From Pyrocephalus nanus (Eukaryota > Chordata > Aves > Passeriformes > Tyrannidae), in NCBI GenBank assembly GCA_038380795.1, contig CM076271.1:21219001-21283000 (forward strand): a DNA stretch of 64,000 nt, in the 5' to 3' direction. Below are positions 25,558 through 38,700 of this stretch, one piece after another; positions within the stretch are counted from its first letter, which is position 1, and the number at the start of each line of letters is the position of its first letter. The notes under the pieces are model-generated. The model was not told where the DNA came from. It did no database searches and saw nothing but the letters and a program-made list of their open reading frames with translations. Made by a program: the position numbers and the translations under genes.

Positions 25558-28500
25558 AAAAACTGTCATTATTCCTCAAGGGTTTTGGTTTTGTGAGGAC
25601 TTTCAGCAAAGCCAGCTGGGCTGTGCTGTGCCCATGGTGAAGCCCCCCTTGCCAAGTGTGTCTGTACCAAAGGGCTCACTGATGCTAACACTGGCTGTGA
25701 CCACCCCAGGCTGCTTTTCAAAACCTCCTTCACAGGTCACTAATCCACCGAATGCTGTCTAGGTCCATTTACTTAGCAAATGAATTTTGAGGACTAGGTA
25801 GACTAGACTATGCAACTTGCTTGGAACCCTGACTCCAGCAATGATTAATATTTAATACAAGTTTGTGGATTTATTATCTTTTATTTTAGTGATTTCTATA
25901 GCCGGGAAAAGCTGACAGTTCTGGGGGATCGTAAGTCCTTTTTTAGTCTAAGAGAGACAAACTTTCAGATATGAACACTTTTTCTCAGGTCTAAGAATTG
26001 TTTGTATTCCTGAAAGCTTGCCTTCCTTGTAAAACTATACATCTAAAGATCATTGTGGCTATACCCACTCTGACACTGTGATGTTGTTAAAACCAAGATG
26101 AAGAGAAGCTGGAATTATACCTCTCACAAAAATACAACATATCCTCCTGCATGGCAAACTGCCTGTTGTGATGGAGGAAAAGATGCATGTTAGGAAGGAT
26201 CACATGGGAAGAGAGTGAGTTGTCCACCTACTACTGATGACCATATCTGTAATTTTCTGCATGAGTAGCCCAATTCAAGGAACAAACTGGGAGGAGTGAT
26301 CTAAGTAAGCTATGCTTTTACATTTTCCAGAGAAAACAAAAGAGCTGATTTGCCTCTCACTTCTGTTAGCAAACAAGTCATTCCTAATTTATAGCACTAT
26401 TAACAAGAAGTTCAGACAGAACGTCTTAGATTTGCAGCCATTGCAAGAAATAAAACTCAGTAAATATCCAAGAGGATAAAATTATTTACAGATATGAAAG
26501 AAAGAAACTACAGTCCCAGTAATAGTGTACACTTAATAAAAATTATTGGGATGCTTTAAGTAGCCAGTGGAATTTTTTCTCTCAGTCTTGTACACAGAAG
26601 TAATGTCATGCAGACAACCTTTTAAATGAGAAAGATGTATGTCTTGTGAGGTACTACCAAAAAACCAAACTGTTTTAATAAAAGAATACTAAGTGAATGG
26701 ATTCTGATGTCACTTTCTGACTCTGCAACTATGGCTCTGTGAAAAAGGGCAAGCCACTTAAAAATTCAGCACCTCTCAGTAAACTGGTAACAAAGGCAAT
26801 GGCCCTTTAATTCCACACATGAATATTTTTTAATCATCTCACAGTTCGAGAACAGAAGAGCAGTTCCCATAACAACTTCTATATTTCGAGATTCCTAGAG
26901 GGATGGCCATATTGAAAATGAGCAATGTACTTCAGTTAATCAGTGATAGTGCACAGCAAGGTGTCCCAAGAAAGATGCAAAAATGCAAAAATCTGCCAAG
27001 GAGAACCTTCTGCCTGACTCCAGGATGTCATAGCTGACTAACTGCACAACACATGAGCGGTTATATTCTTTAAAACAAAGATCAGACTTGGGTTAGCAGA
27101 AGATTTTCTCATTATCCACCTTCAAGATATTTTTAGGGACCAACAACTGTGTGCCCAGTGACAGTCCCAATGCTAAGGCCCAATTGCTATGAACGCTAAC
27201 ACTGAGTGGGGCAAGTGCTCAGCACAAGTGAAGGCCCCAGGCTCCTGCTCATACGTGGAGAGTGACCCAAGTCAGCAATACAAGCAACAAGCAGGCTGGA
27301 GAGGGGACGAACACAAACCTCAATCCTCATGGCTCACATGTAAGGGCCTGATTCTGCTTCTGAAGGAGTTGTCTGCCTCTCAGTTTCTTCATTTAGAAGC
27401 CTTTTGAGAAGCTGGCATGCCCTTGAGAATGTTTAAAAGAAAAATAAGGAACTCCATCAACAGAGCTGATAAAGCAGCTCAAGGGACTTGATGCACCTAT
27501 GATAAAATACAGCAGTTGAACAAACGGTTGAGGTCACAGTGGAGGTGAAATGCTGTATTTAGGTGTGAAATGTAGTAGTTGGACATCTCTATGTAATTCT
27601 AGAACCTACCACAGACATACAGGTGGACTGGGTTCCAAACCCTGTGCTGACACAAGCTCTGGGCAAGTCTAGGGTGTCAGTGGATTGTGATAGACAGAAA
27701 AGTACAGCTTAGAAGGCTCTAGAGTTTGAGAAAACAAACTCTCCCTCCTACCCATGAATTCATTTTAGTGTCATGAGTAATTGTGCAGTGAGGGGGAAGA
27801 AAGGACATTTACACTTATTAAATAAACCTCCAGAAATCTTTTAAAGAGAAAAATCACCTGTAGGGAAAATGAAACTGAAAAAAATGTAGCAAAAGAAAAC
27901 CAAAACAGAATTTTAAAAATAAAGATGGCATACGAAAAATAGACAGTTTTCCAGCTGTGAAATAGGAAAAGGACATTTTTCATGAACACTGGAGACTCTT
28001 TGAGGTGCTTAATTTTAACTTTCTTTCTTTAAACAAAGCATTAAAACTCTAAATCAGTCCAAAATAAGACAAAAATAAGTCTAGCAAAGGAGCAAAGCTG
28101 GCCAGGCTGGAAGTCCTGGGCACTGCACTGTGAATATAATTTTGCACCTGCTGAGAAGCTCTGCACAGAGATGTAGTTGTAACACAGGATTTCATCCCTA
28201 TTCTCTAAAGGGAATCCTCAGCTCAAAGGTGTCAAGAAGCAGATTTTAATGAGAACAAAAACAAGCAGTTTCCCATTTCATCAATGCCCACTTTAATTTA
28301 AGGGCAATATAGTAATTTTTTTAAACTCAGGTGTCATACACCAAGAGACCTTAAGGAGTTATTACACCTAGGAAATGCCAAGCAGCTGTGCCCCCTGCAT
28401 GATTTCTTTTCAGTAGTACTGTGTGTAAGAATATCTTAAATAGACAGATGGGTTAAAGACAGGGAGTCTTATTTCTACTCACAACAGTATAATGCTTTTT

Positions 28501-28969
28501 GAACCATATAGCAGCAACATGACCGTGTTTTAATATCTAACGCTATGCACTCTATATTCTAAAGTACTGTTTGTGGAACCCTATGCCAAGAAAATATGGA
28601 ATTGTGACCCAGAAACTGTGTAGTGTTATTCAGAATAAGAACTCATGGTGCAAACTTATTTAAATACAATCCATTACATTTTTGTCATTGTCTTTCTTGT
28701 CTAGCCTACCTCTCTGCGTTTATTCCACAGTACTTGCTTAAGAGAGGACACACAAGCTTAGTTTTGCAGAGAAAAAACTCATTTTCTTTATGCTGAGTTA
28801 CATAAAATTCAACATGAGCTCTTTAGAGAAAGGGAAAATAACAATTTCTGGGAGTCAAGCATGGATATATGGAGGTCAGCAGTTAACTATCCAAATCTTA
28901 AAATGCATTCAAAATGCAGCTGAGAGCAGTAAAAAAAGCCCCAACACATCATATCCCCTAAACTACCTC

Positions 28970-29040
28970 AGAGCTATTTGCATAAAGGGTCCAGAGGCGG
29001 TACAGTATAAGTAGGGAGACACAAGCCATCCAAAGAGCAC
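28970..29040 (+). promoter_or_regulatory. TRH: TRH core promoter: octamer plus TATA box
   Basis: A perfect octamer ATTTGCAT, a POU-domain factor site, lies at 28976-28983. A TATA element in the context AGTATAAGTAGG has its TATAA at 29006-29010. A start site about 25-30 bases downstream would fall near 29036. This is upstream of a consensus donor at 29180, giving a non-coding first exon as in mammalian TRH. The octamer-TATA spacing is compact, which suggests POU-factor input, but that is inference from motifs only. Confidence 0.55.
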
Positions 29041-29179
29041 ACAGCAACGGCTCTATTGGATACTCTGTGTGTCTGTGGCAGCAAAAGTGCAACTTTGAAG
29101 CTCAGATGTGCAAACAGCTTTAAAGGACTATCAGTCTCCTGGCAGATGCATCAAGCAAAAATCTGAAACTACAAACCAG
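29036..29179 (+). other. TRH: Predicted TRH exon 1 (5' untranslated)
   Basis: The exon is bounded by the start inferred from the TATA box at 29006 and by the donor ACAAACCAG|GTAATT, with the last exon base at 29179. TRH genes of other vertebrates have a short untranslated first exon followed by two coding exons, and the next convincing acceptor here is at 30184. The start position is approximate to about ten bases and would need cDNA evidence. Confidence 0.45.
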
Positions 29180-30209
29180 GTAATTTATCAAATAATTTCC
29201 TTTTTAGCAGATTCTACCTTTCTATCTAAAGATTGCTCTAAGACAAACAACCTATGTGGCATTCTTAATGCTGTTACCCAAGGACCTCAGAAGTGACAGA
29301 ATCCTGCCAACAAGAGAGGTAATAAACTCATTCTCTATTTAAAAAATGTGTAGGACTTCATAAAATGGTGCATTTCTTTCATGTTCTGAAGAGAGACAAG
29401 AATTACGATATATATGACTGTTATACAAGCATTAAAGATGTATTCCATTCTACTGAAGGAACTCTGCTTACTGTAAAATAACCCCCTAAGTGTGACAGGA
29501 ATTCAGTGCTAGCTAAAAGAAATAGAAAAGCACTTGTTATCTGGCAAGAGGTAACAGAGGATATGATTATTATTACATCTCTGAAAAAAAGAGGTGCTTC
29601 CCCAGTGCAAGAAATCTCCCTGCCCCATAGAGCATAGCTGTCTTCTTATCCTGACAAATACCCAGGCACACGGCTACTTTAAATGTATAGAAAAAGATAG
29701 TTAAAAACTAGTAGACTAATAAAGTTTGGCTTTAACTAAAGCTGTAATGAAAGTGCTGTAATTCCCACTATTATTTTAAAATGAACCCTTAGCAAAGGGA
29801 ATTGCCTGATGGAGATTGATAGTGTGGGTACAGGTGTCTGTACCTCATAGTTAACACTGAGTTCAAGGGGGAAATTACGTTTGTCTCTTGGCAGAAGGCA
29901 AAGCAAAATCACTGGCTTTCAAAATCATTTGTGACTCAGGAAGTTGGGTATTTAAAATACTCACATTTATTCTGCCAGAAAAATGAACAAGCGCCTGCTT
30001 TTAATTATGAAGAATTTGGAGGATATAAGATAAACTAGAGGTTAGTAACAGAAATGAAGAAGGATCCTAAGAGATTTCAATCCTTACAGCAGTGCTATAT
30101 CTCTTTTTCAGTGTCTAGAAATATTGCTGTTATTGCTAGGTTTGTTTGCTCCATCCTCCTCCCCTGCTGTTCTCTGTTCTGCAGAAGCTGCAGGAACCCC
30201 CGTCCCAAA

Positions 30210-31867
30210 ATGCCATCTATCCAGCTGCCACTGCTACTCCTCTGCTTGACCTTGTGGGGTGTTTGCCTCAATGGGAGACAGCCCCTTCCAGAGGAGAGTG
30301 AGACCATGAGAAGGAGTCCTCTGGATGACATCCTTCAGAGATCTGAAAGCCTCATTTTTCAGTCTGTCCTCAAGAAAGCTGAAAAGAATGAAGAAACTAA
30401 TAAAGGTATATGTCCCACTGGAGAAATTTCTTTGCTGATGCTGGCATAGCACTTGGCTGAGATAGATAGATCCAAGGTATGGTTTCCAAGTTCTAATATA
30501 ATATATCTATATATTTACCACTGTAACTAAGGAGAGGGAAAGAATAAGAGGGCTTCTGCGATACACTGACACAGAGTTCTCAAAGGTACTTTCTTCTCTA
30601 AGGTCTCCCCGCTCAGACAAGGCTGTACCATCACTTAACAGCTGCTGCATAATAAAAAGGTAGAAGCCTGTCACAGAAACCCTGCCTGTTTGGCAGTACT
30701 TCCCTAGGGAAGCTCTAAGAGGACACATAGAGGACATTCCCCAGTTGCAGACCCACCTAGTGTCAGGTCTAGATGGGAGTGCTGCCATTCACCTACTACC
30801 TCAAGCCACTGGTTCCTACACCCCAGCAGAAATAGGCTTTTTCCACAGCTGGGAAGGCTAGAGGCAGCTCCAGTGTCTGAGTCTCCCAGCTTGCAGATGC
30901 TCTGCTCTCACTAGTCACAGGAATGGCAGGAAATCAGACTTGGGGATTGCAAGAAGCAGCACATAGGTGCCTACCAGCAACAAGGAGCACAGAGCCCTTC
31001 CAGAGTGGAGGAGGAGCTGGCCTCAAGTGCCAACAGAAAAAGCCTTCCTCCCTCTTCACATGAATGCTGAGTGTTGGTTGTGTAGATCCAAGACCTGAAA
31101 TATTAAAAAGAATAAGTATGAGATACTAACAGTGTTATGACTGGTAGCTGGAATTACTGAATTGGCTTTCAAAGAAGAGCAGGTTATGACTGTAACACAG
31201 AATTCCACAAATTCCCATTTCAGCTTCCTTAGTGAGGATTATGGGGGCTCATTAACATTATTCTTTTCCTTGGACAGAATCAAAAGCCCCTCTGCCAGAA
31301 CGGCTTTCCAGAAGACAACACCCTGGCGAGAAGTACCTAAGTAAACTGAAGAGACAGCACCCTGGAAAAAGAGATGTTGAGAAAGACATGTCTTATGGAG
31401 ACATTCAGAAGAGGCAGCATCCAGGGAAAAGAGAGAAAGAAGATGACCTTGATGTCTATCTGGAGCTGAAAAAGCAACAGCCTCCTGGCAGAAGGTCACT
31501 GTTGGATCAGATTGCTGACAGCCCTAGGGCACAGCTAACCTATATGAATGAGTTATCCAAAAGACAGCATCCAGGCAGAAGGTATCTGACGTACGAGCAC
31601 CAGCACCCTAGCAAAAGAGGATGGAATTACAAGGTAGACCTAAATGACCAATATGGTGAGAAACGCCAGCATCCTGGAAAAAGGCACTGGAATTCTGACA
31701 GCTCAGATGACACAGGCCCCTGCAACTTTTTTGCATTATTCACCTGTAACAAAGGCAGCTTGTTGCTTGAATTAGTAGAAGATGTTAGCAGAGACAGGGT
31801 AGAAGAAAAACGTCAGCATCCAGGAAAGAGATCAGCATGGGAGAGTGAAACAGGAATGAGAAAATAA
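30210..31867 (+). CDS. TRH: Prepro-thyrotropin-releasing hormone (TRH precursor)
   Basis: Precursor of TRH (pyroGlu-His-Pro-NH2), the hypothalamic tripeptide that drives pituitary TSH and, in birds, growth hormone release. Coding exons: 30210-30405 and 31278-31867, joined G|AA, giving 261 residues. Exon 2 begins at 30185 after a strong acceptor; an in-frame upstream ATG at 30054 lies in the intron. Residues 1 to about 22 form a signal peptide with a Leu-rich core (MPSIQLPLLLLCLTLWGVCL). Five intact progenitors, QHPG flanked by dibasic pairs, start at residues 92, 112, 162, 196 and 245; the Gly becomes the amide and the Gln cyclises. Three degenerate units start at 79 (QHPGEK), 132 (QQPPGRR) and 174 (QHPSKR). 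PC1/PC2-type convertases, carboxypeptidase E, PAM and glutaminyl cyclase are the known processing enzymes. Cys214 and Cys222 in a spacer could form a small loop. Confidence 0.97.
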
Positions 31868-32755
31868 TTGTGTACTATTTGCATTTGGTGAAGTAAACTG
31901 CCAGATCACTGAAATATTCTGTTCACTCCCTTATGGCTTCCTGCTGCTGACCTTTGCACCTACCTTTCAGTGCATCAGTGTTCCCATTGAAGTTAATGGC
32001 TTTGTCACCCACTTAAAGCAAAGGAACTGAAGGACACAGTTGAATGGAACAGGAATACTGAGTCTTCAACTCCCCTCACTTTAGGAAGTTGAGTGCTTAT
32101 TTCTTTAGAAGCCCGGACCCCAGAATAATCCAACTATGCGTTCCTAAATGACTAAAAAAGGCTCTTGAATTTCTGTTTTGATGCTCCTGAAGTGAAATAA
32201 TTCTATGGTTTCCTCTCACATCAGTAAATTAATAGTGAGGGGGGAAAAAAGAACAACATGAAATCGAGTAGCTTTTCAGTTCTAAATGATAACATGTGGG
32301 AGACCTGAACCCTTGTGCACTACAACCTGTCCAGACAGTAAGCAACGCAGAGAGACAGGAATTGTTTCAACTGGAACGGAATAGATGAGTGACTTAATAG
32401 TGACTTCATTCTGACTTGGAACTGGCATGGGAAAACCCTTTTCATCTAAGAAGATGCACAGTGCAAAGGGTTAATGCATCCCTGAGCATCTCAACTGCAA
32501 GTTGTGACACCCCCCCCCCCCGACCGTGTACACCCACACTAGAACTCACACCCTTATGTGTCCACACTTCAGTCATGCCATTTGAAATCATGCCTTCTCC
32601 TCAGACACTTAACAATGAAGCAAGCAGAGATCCTTTCCTCCCAGTGAGGATTTTCTCTCCTCTCAAAGGAATGCTTTTACTTTCTGTGGTCAGACAAAAT
32701 ACAAAAGTGTTTATTTGATATGAATGATTCAATAAACATGAATAGTCAACTCTGA
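31868..32755 (+). other. TRH: TRH 3' untranslated region with poly(A) signal
   Basis: After the TAA at 31865-31867 no frame continues. The first canonical AATAAA on this strand with GT-rich sequence after it lies at 32731-32736; the following bases (CTGAGTGTCCTTACTGGTTG) suit a cleavage site near 32750. A C-run of about 14 bases at 32511-32524 lies inside the UTR. Confidence 0.65.
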
Positions 32756-32759
32756 GTGT

Positions 32760-35700
32760 CCTTACTGGTTGTGCAAACATACTGCAATAGTGTGAAAAAC
32801 ATATAACCAAGCCAAGCTAAATAATGATAAACAAATTAACATCAAAGGGTATTTTTCTAGGCACAATATTTTTGCATGCTGGTGGTCAGCACATATTTAT
32901 ACTTAAAACTATTCTGAAGTGGAAGGACGATTTGCATTTAGATAGACTCAGTTTTTAAATATTTATCTATATGGCACACAAAATTATGCATCTGGGCTAA
33001 ACTCACAGCCATTTTGTGACCTACTTTGTAGGGAACTTGACGAGAAATCTGATTTCCTGTTCATGGGTCTAAACAAAAGATTTACTGATTTTGGCAACTA
33101 ATGTGCTCCTCCTCAGTTACAGAAGTCAGTTTTGCCATATGGTTTAGCTACACTGAAGAAAAATAATTAATCATTTCAGTGAGTTTCACTGAAGTTAGAT
33201 GTTACCAGATTGATCCACACTTAACATGGTCTGTCAAACCATTCTGAACTTTGGAGATAATATGTGGTTCAATATGTGACAATGGACAGACCTCTTCTAT
33301 TGACAGGGGGTTTCTAATGAACGAATGCTAAAGAAGTCCTCAGAGAAGATAGCTGGGGACGTTCCATACTCTTCAACTTCCTTTGTATATGATGCCTTTT
33401 AAAATGTTCTATTTTGTTTTTATCAGGGAAAAACAGATTCCTCTGAAGAATACAGTTTCATATATCATTTTCAGCAATGAATGAATGCTTTTTAAACTTC
33501 AGGGAACACTACTACATCAGACCATATCCACTTGCTACAAAATGTCCAAAATAAGGGAAAACCAGGAAAAAAGAAATTCCCAGTGGGTAACAATGGGCAA
33601 ACAGCAAAGATTACATATTTTAAAAAGTGTTCCACTTCTTTTAAGTAATTCAAACCATATTTCAAATTGTCCAGATTTTTGTTTTGATCAAAAGTACATT
33701 TTCTCCCAGTATCTGCACGAAAATTTCATCCCTATTTATTAATTTCTTCCTGTTGTCTGCAGTGTTGCAGACATACTACCAGTCAAGTACAACATTCTTT
33801 CTCCTACAAATATCATTCTCAGAGGACTGACTGCCATTTGGAATTTGACAGTCTTGTCACTATGAAGCACACATAAGCACGAGTTCTGAATGTAAGTATT
33901 TGTCAGATTTACCCATACCCTAAAAACTTTTGGGCTCTGGAGTTTGGCTAAGGGACTAACCAGAAACTGCCAGCTTTCTCCTATAATGCACTGCTTCTTT
34001 GAACAGTAATAGTGCAATCTCTTAACAATATAACACAGATATATACTATTTAGTTATAAGGTAAGAATTTAATTGCACATTTCTCATGATCTTATTTTTA
34101 TTGTATACCTTCCTCTCACTGTCATCTCCAAGTAGAATTTAACATCCATGCAAACATCCACATGACCTGCTTTGCTCAGTCAGTCACACAAATGCACTTG
34201 CACACTGTGGCAATTGCAGAAAGGGGCCTTGCAGTTGCACAGTTACCTGCAGAAGAGCACTACCTGTCAGACAGGATGTGGCTCTTCAGGAATCAGAACA
34301 AATCAACAGCAGACTTGGTCCAAAGGTCATGGAAGTCAATGGAAAAATCTGTCTTCTCCTCTGCAGAATCTGGATTAAATCCATAGAGTAAAGCTGTGCA
34401 CTGGCCCTACTGTGGCAGTCATGCAAAATCTCATTTCCAGCTTTAATTGAGACTAAAACAACCATGCACAGATGAGTTCTTTGTTTACTCCACAGCAATT
34501 TTATATTTCTGGATGTTGCCAGTTATTGAGACATCAGGGAGTTTGATTCCTAAAGCACAGCTTTTACAAGTGTCTTCAAAATGAGCTTTATTTTCAAGGG
34601 AAGGAGAAAGTTCATGTGAACCAGCTGTATAATTAACGATTCCTGCAACTATTTTCAACTCCTCTCACCATTTCTATTCTGTTCTCCCTCCTACACATTT
34701 ATCAGCCTCGATCTCTTTGCTGACCACTATAATTAGCATGGGTTGAGTGTTTCCAAGAGCCCCAACAAACACCTTTATTACTACTTATAACAACTCATTA
34801 GTTGCAGAAAATTTGAAAACAACATCATCACTACAGCTAAAATAACTCGCTCAGTTAACATTAAATGTCCAGCTGCAATTTTAAAGCATCAGTCAGGACA
34901 CTGCTATGGATAAAAAATATGATGGAAAGCAGCCAAGTGGAGAAGCACAGCAGGAGGGATGAATCTGGGTGAGGTCTAGACCGTACAGACATGACACAAA
35001 ACCTGAGACAAGGAAATCCTTCTGCACTGGAGTGCAGAAGCCTCTCTAACCTCCCACCATGAACAGCATGAACTTCTCACTCCTGCAGGGTAAGGAGGAA
35101 GGGTTCAAGTTGGACACAGAAACCTCCAAAAAAATAGTTGGGAAATTCCTTGAGAAAACTGAGTTAATGCCTCCTTGAGATTACTTTTAGACCTGTGTGA
35201 AGACATTTGTGCTTTATTTGCCTTGATGCAGCTTAAAAGTCCCAAGAAGGAAAGAAAGACAAGGGCATTTGTCAGGTATCAGCCAATTCACTTTGTCTGC
35301 TTTTAAGAGACGAAGGAGGGTAAAATAAAACCGAAGTCTTATTAGATCATTGTGCTGCTATGCTGGAGCACACCACCAGTGCCCAACAGAGATGGGGCAT
35401 GCCAGAGACCAATCTAACAGAACAATCCAGCCCAAAAGCAAGAACAGCGCTTATTTCAGCCACCTTGGTTTGAACTGACAGCCAGTGACCCAGAGGAGAC
35501 AGCAGTGTATCACTGGTTCAGGAGTCACTCACTGTTGAGTGACTGAAGGAACACCTTCCTCACTTACTCACAGCTTACATTCCCTCATCTTCTTTATGTT
35601 CATGTAAATTGGAAATAGGAAAATCTAGACTTAATAAATTACACAAATACTCCTGCAAAATGGGACGGAGGGAAACCAGGATCCAGTGTGCCATATCAAA

Positions 35701-38700
35701 GAAAGTTAGTTCATTGCCACCTTCTCTCTATAATGTATATAATGAATATGATGCAGTGTAGACAATTTAATAGTTGACTGGTATAGGGAAAATGTGAGAT
35801 TATGACTGGGAAAACTAAGGAAAGTGAACTGCTTTAAAGAGGCTGCCTGAAATATGACTGCTGATTTAAACTAATTTTCACAGAATTTCCACTGTAAATT
35901 CCCCCGTGATTCCGAAACTGGTACTGTGTGTGGTGTCTGAAGAAGTCATTGTGAAAAAAAGGAGAGAGAAAAGTCGAGAAAAATAAAAATATAATAAGAA
36001 TTTATGAAAGGTTCTCTGAGCAAAAGCAGTCAAAACAAATAGCAAGCTCTTCAAATAAGCATGTGATGTTGAAGAAGACAGCAACAAAATCCCTGCAAAA
36101 CAATCATAAATTATTCCCTGTCAAATACCAACTGATGGGGATATTCTACTTATTGTTTTCAGATGTGCTGTTTTTGAGAAGGGGAGATTGGTTGCTGCAC
36201 AAGTTTGTAGATAAAACAGAAGACAAAAGAGGCTAGAGACAGCACCCAAATATGGTGTGCTCGAAATCTGCAATGAGCCCTGAATGGAATCCAGGCATGC
36301 GGTGTGTTGCTCCTACAGTTAAACCACTAAACAGAATGGAAACGCAGAGGAATTCAGAATCTTCCTGTCTCTCTTAATATGCCTACTCCGTGCTGCCGTT
36401 CCATGGCACTCAGGGCCAACATCACCAGATTATTCAGCTGCTTTTAGGCACCAGACAAACTTGGGATGATGACTGGGCTTGCCAGTACTGAAGCAGTTAA
36501 ACAACAAACTAGGGGCTCAGCAAGCTGTCAGCTGCAGCACTTACTACTGTCAGTTTTGATTGATAAGACTGTAAACACAGGAAAAATCATGGGTTTGGCA
36601 TGAAAATGCAGCTTCTATCCTGTCTACACAGACTAATTAAACAGGTTTGTTATGTATCAAAATGTTTACTATAAGCAACTTGAGTATATTGAATATACGA
36701 GCTTTGATAAAAGCAACACTGATATGCATATATTTTAGTTCTCTGAACAAAATGAAAAATACAGAAAATTTCAATTTAGATCTACCTAAACAAACAAAAA
36801 CATTTTCTCAGATAAATTTAAATCAAAGATCATTTATGATGTAGAAGAGTTTTGTGCTACCCATTTCAATGGTAGGAGATTCAAAACGAATTTTTAAAAA
36901 TTTATCATTAAATTACAAATTTGAATTTAGGCCAATGTTAAAAGCAGTACTAAATTAAATTAACTAACCATTTATTTTAGGGAATACTTAAAAAGAACAT
37001 TCTGATTTTCCCATGAACAGTCTGATTTTCCACTCTTCTTATGCCTCAAAGTCTATATTGAACTCAACACTGTCAAATTTCAGATATTTTAAAACTTTTT
37101 TTCAGTGAGTAAGCCATATTTGTGCAAAAACATTCCACTGAATTCCTTGAGAAATAGACAGGCATCATGAAGTATTACCTCTTGTCTGTGTTAAAGCCTG
37201 AGATTAGCTCAGTTTATTAGAGCATGGCACTAGTAACGCCAAGATGGTAGGTCTGATCCCTGTATGGGCCATTCACTCAGGAGTTAAGACTTGATGATCC
37301 TTGTGGGTCCCCTCCAACTCAGAATATTCTGTGATTTACCTCTTTCGTGCTGGCATCGGATTCTATTATTTAACATTCCAAATGGCACCGAAGGTATTAC
37401 AAGAAGTTGAAGAACACAGGTGACCCCAACTGGAACACATTTCTGTCAGGGCTGTTACAGGGCTGTGTCCCCCCTCTCAGCTTCTCAGTGTATTCCCACT
37501 GAAGTCTTTCCTCTTGGACATCAGTAGCAATAACCAACTGAGGAACAGACCAGGTTCTAAAATTCATAGTCAAGAGTTATTATGATTCACAAACATATTT
37601 TTAAACATATTTACTCAGTACTTGCAGAGGACTTGGAGTGCAACAGAGGAGGAGTTACCTAATGGGGTTTTGTTAGCTCAGCCTTTATATCTCAGTAGCA
37701 GGACAGGACATGACTGACTGTGCCTCTGGAGCAAGTGTTTGGAATGCTTTCCTTTCCTGTACCGTTGCTTGTTTGCATTGAGTCACAGAGTGAGCCATTA
37801 CTAATTCAGATGCAGTCCCCAAGAGCATCTGTAGAAGTGCAGTAAGGTTTAATTTGTCCCCAAATACCTCTTCTTATTGCAACCAGCTGGATGAAGACAA
37901 ATTAATTTTTGAAGAACCGTAAACTGAATTGTTTTAGACTGATCTGGATGTTTTCACTTTGTGAACACTCTATGCATGGGAAAGTGTGATGAGCCTGACT
38001 TAGTGACAGCAGTCAAAGTCTATTCTTATTTACACCAGCACAAACGTAGATTATGTAGAAAATGCTAGTTCTGTTAAGGAACGTGAGGCCCTCGGGAACA
38101 CAGAAGCCCACATCTGCCTTTGGGAAGAAACTGATACCATTCCACACATCACTTCACATGGCATGCTAACTTTGGAATGTCACTTCTCTAATTGTCTCTG
38201 ACAGACTCCCCAGTAAGTCTAATACTTTCATATAGATACAAATCATATTAACCTCATTTTTCCTTATGCCCGGTTCTTACTACTTGGAAATGACAGGAGA
38301 GAGTGAGCTGCCTGGGCCAGCAGGACTTACAGCGCACAGGCAGGACAAGAACCTTTACAGCAAAGGCTGTGAAATCACTGCCGAGGCCCCCGCAGGCTCT
38401 AAGCAGCTCTCAGACGGCCTTGCTATGCCATCTAGTGACAGGCACGTCTCCCATCCCTCATCTACACCTTTTACCGGCCCTTCGCTGCACACTCCCGATG
38501 ACAAATCACGCACATGAAACAGGAACCAGAAAACTGAAATGCCGACAGAAACCTCCCCACAAGTTCTGCACCTTTAGAGATCTTGCAGCTATTCTAGAGA
38601 CACGTGTATTGCTGTGGTGTTCTTTCACTGCTCAGTTATATATAATTTCCTGGTCTCAATAGAGGTCTGGACAAAAGGGGCAAGGTAACAACAAAGGGAG

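Larger units (their letters stand above)
10640..28900. other. Intergenic region between the 9.6 kb promoter and TRH
   Basis: This is about 18 kb of mostly AT-rich sequence without a recognised gene. Noted inside it are a 22-bp tandem repeat (22.34-22.43 kb), an (AAAC)n tract near 17.81 kb, short AT dinucleotide runs near 22.97 and 23.26 kb, a CT run near 25.07 kb, and three orphan ORFs with splice-like borders (19.7, 23.7-24.1 and 24.5-25.6 kb), entered separately. Long-range regulatory elements of TRH may lie here, but none can be identified from sequence alone. Confidence 0.6.

Noticed and set aside
30054..30209. An upstream in-frame ATG that would extend the TRH precursor by 52 residues
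   Set aside because: It lies before the strong acceptor at 30184, in sequence that should be intronic, and would place residues ahead of the signal peptide. The 30210 ATG directly precedes a classical signal sequence.
37195..37271. A functional tRNA-Ile gene
   Set aside because: Both internal promoter boxes and paired stems carry substitutions, and the sequence is fused to a CR1-type tail, so it is a SINE head.
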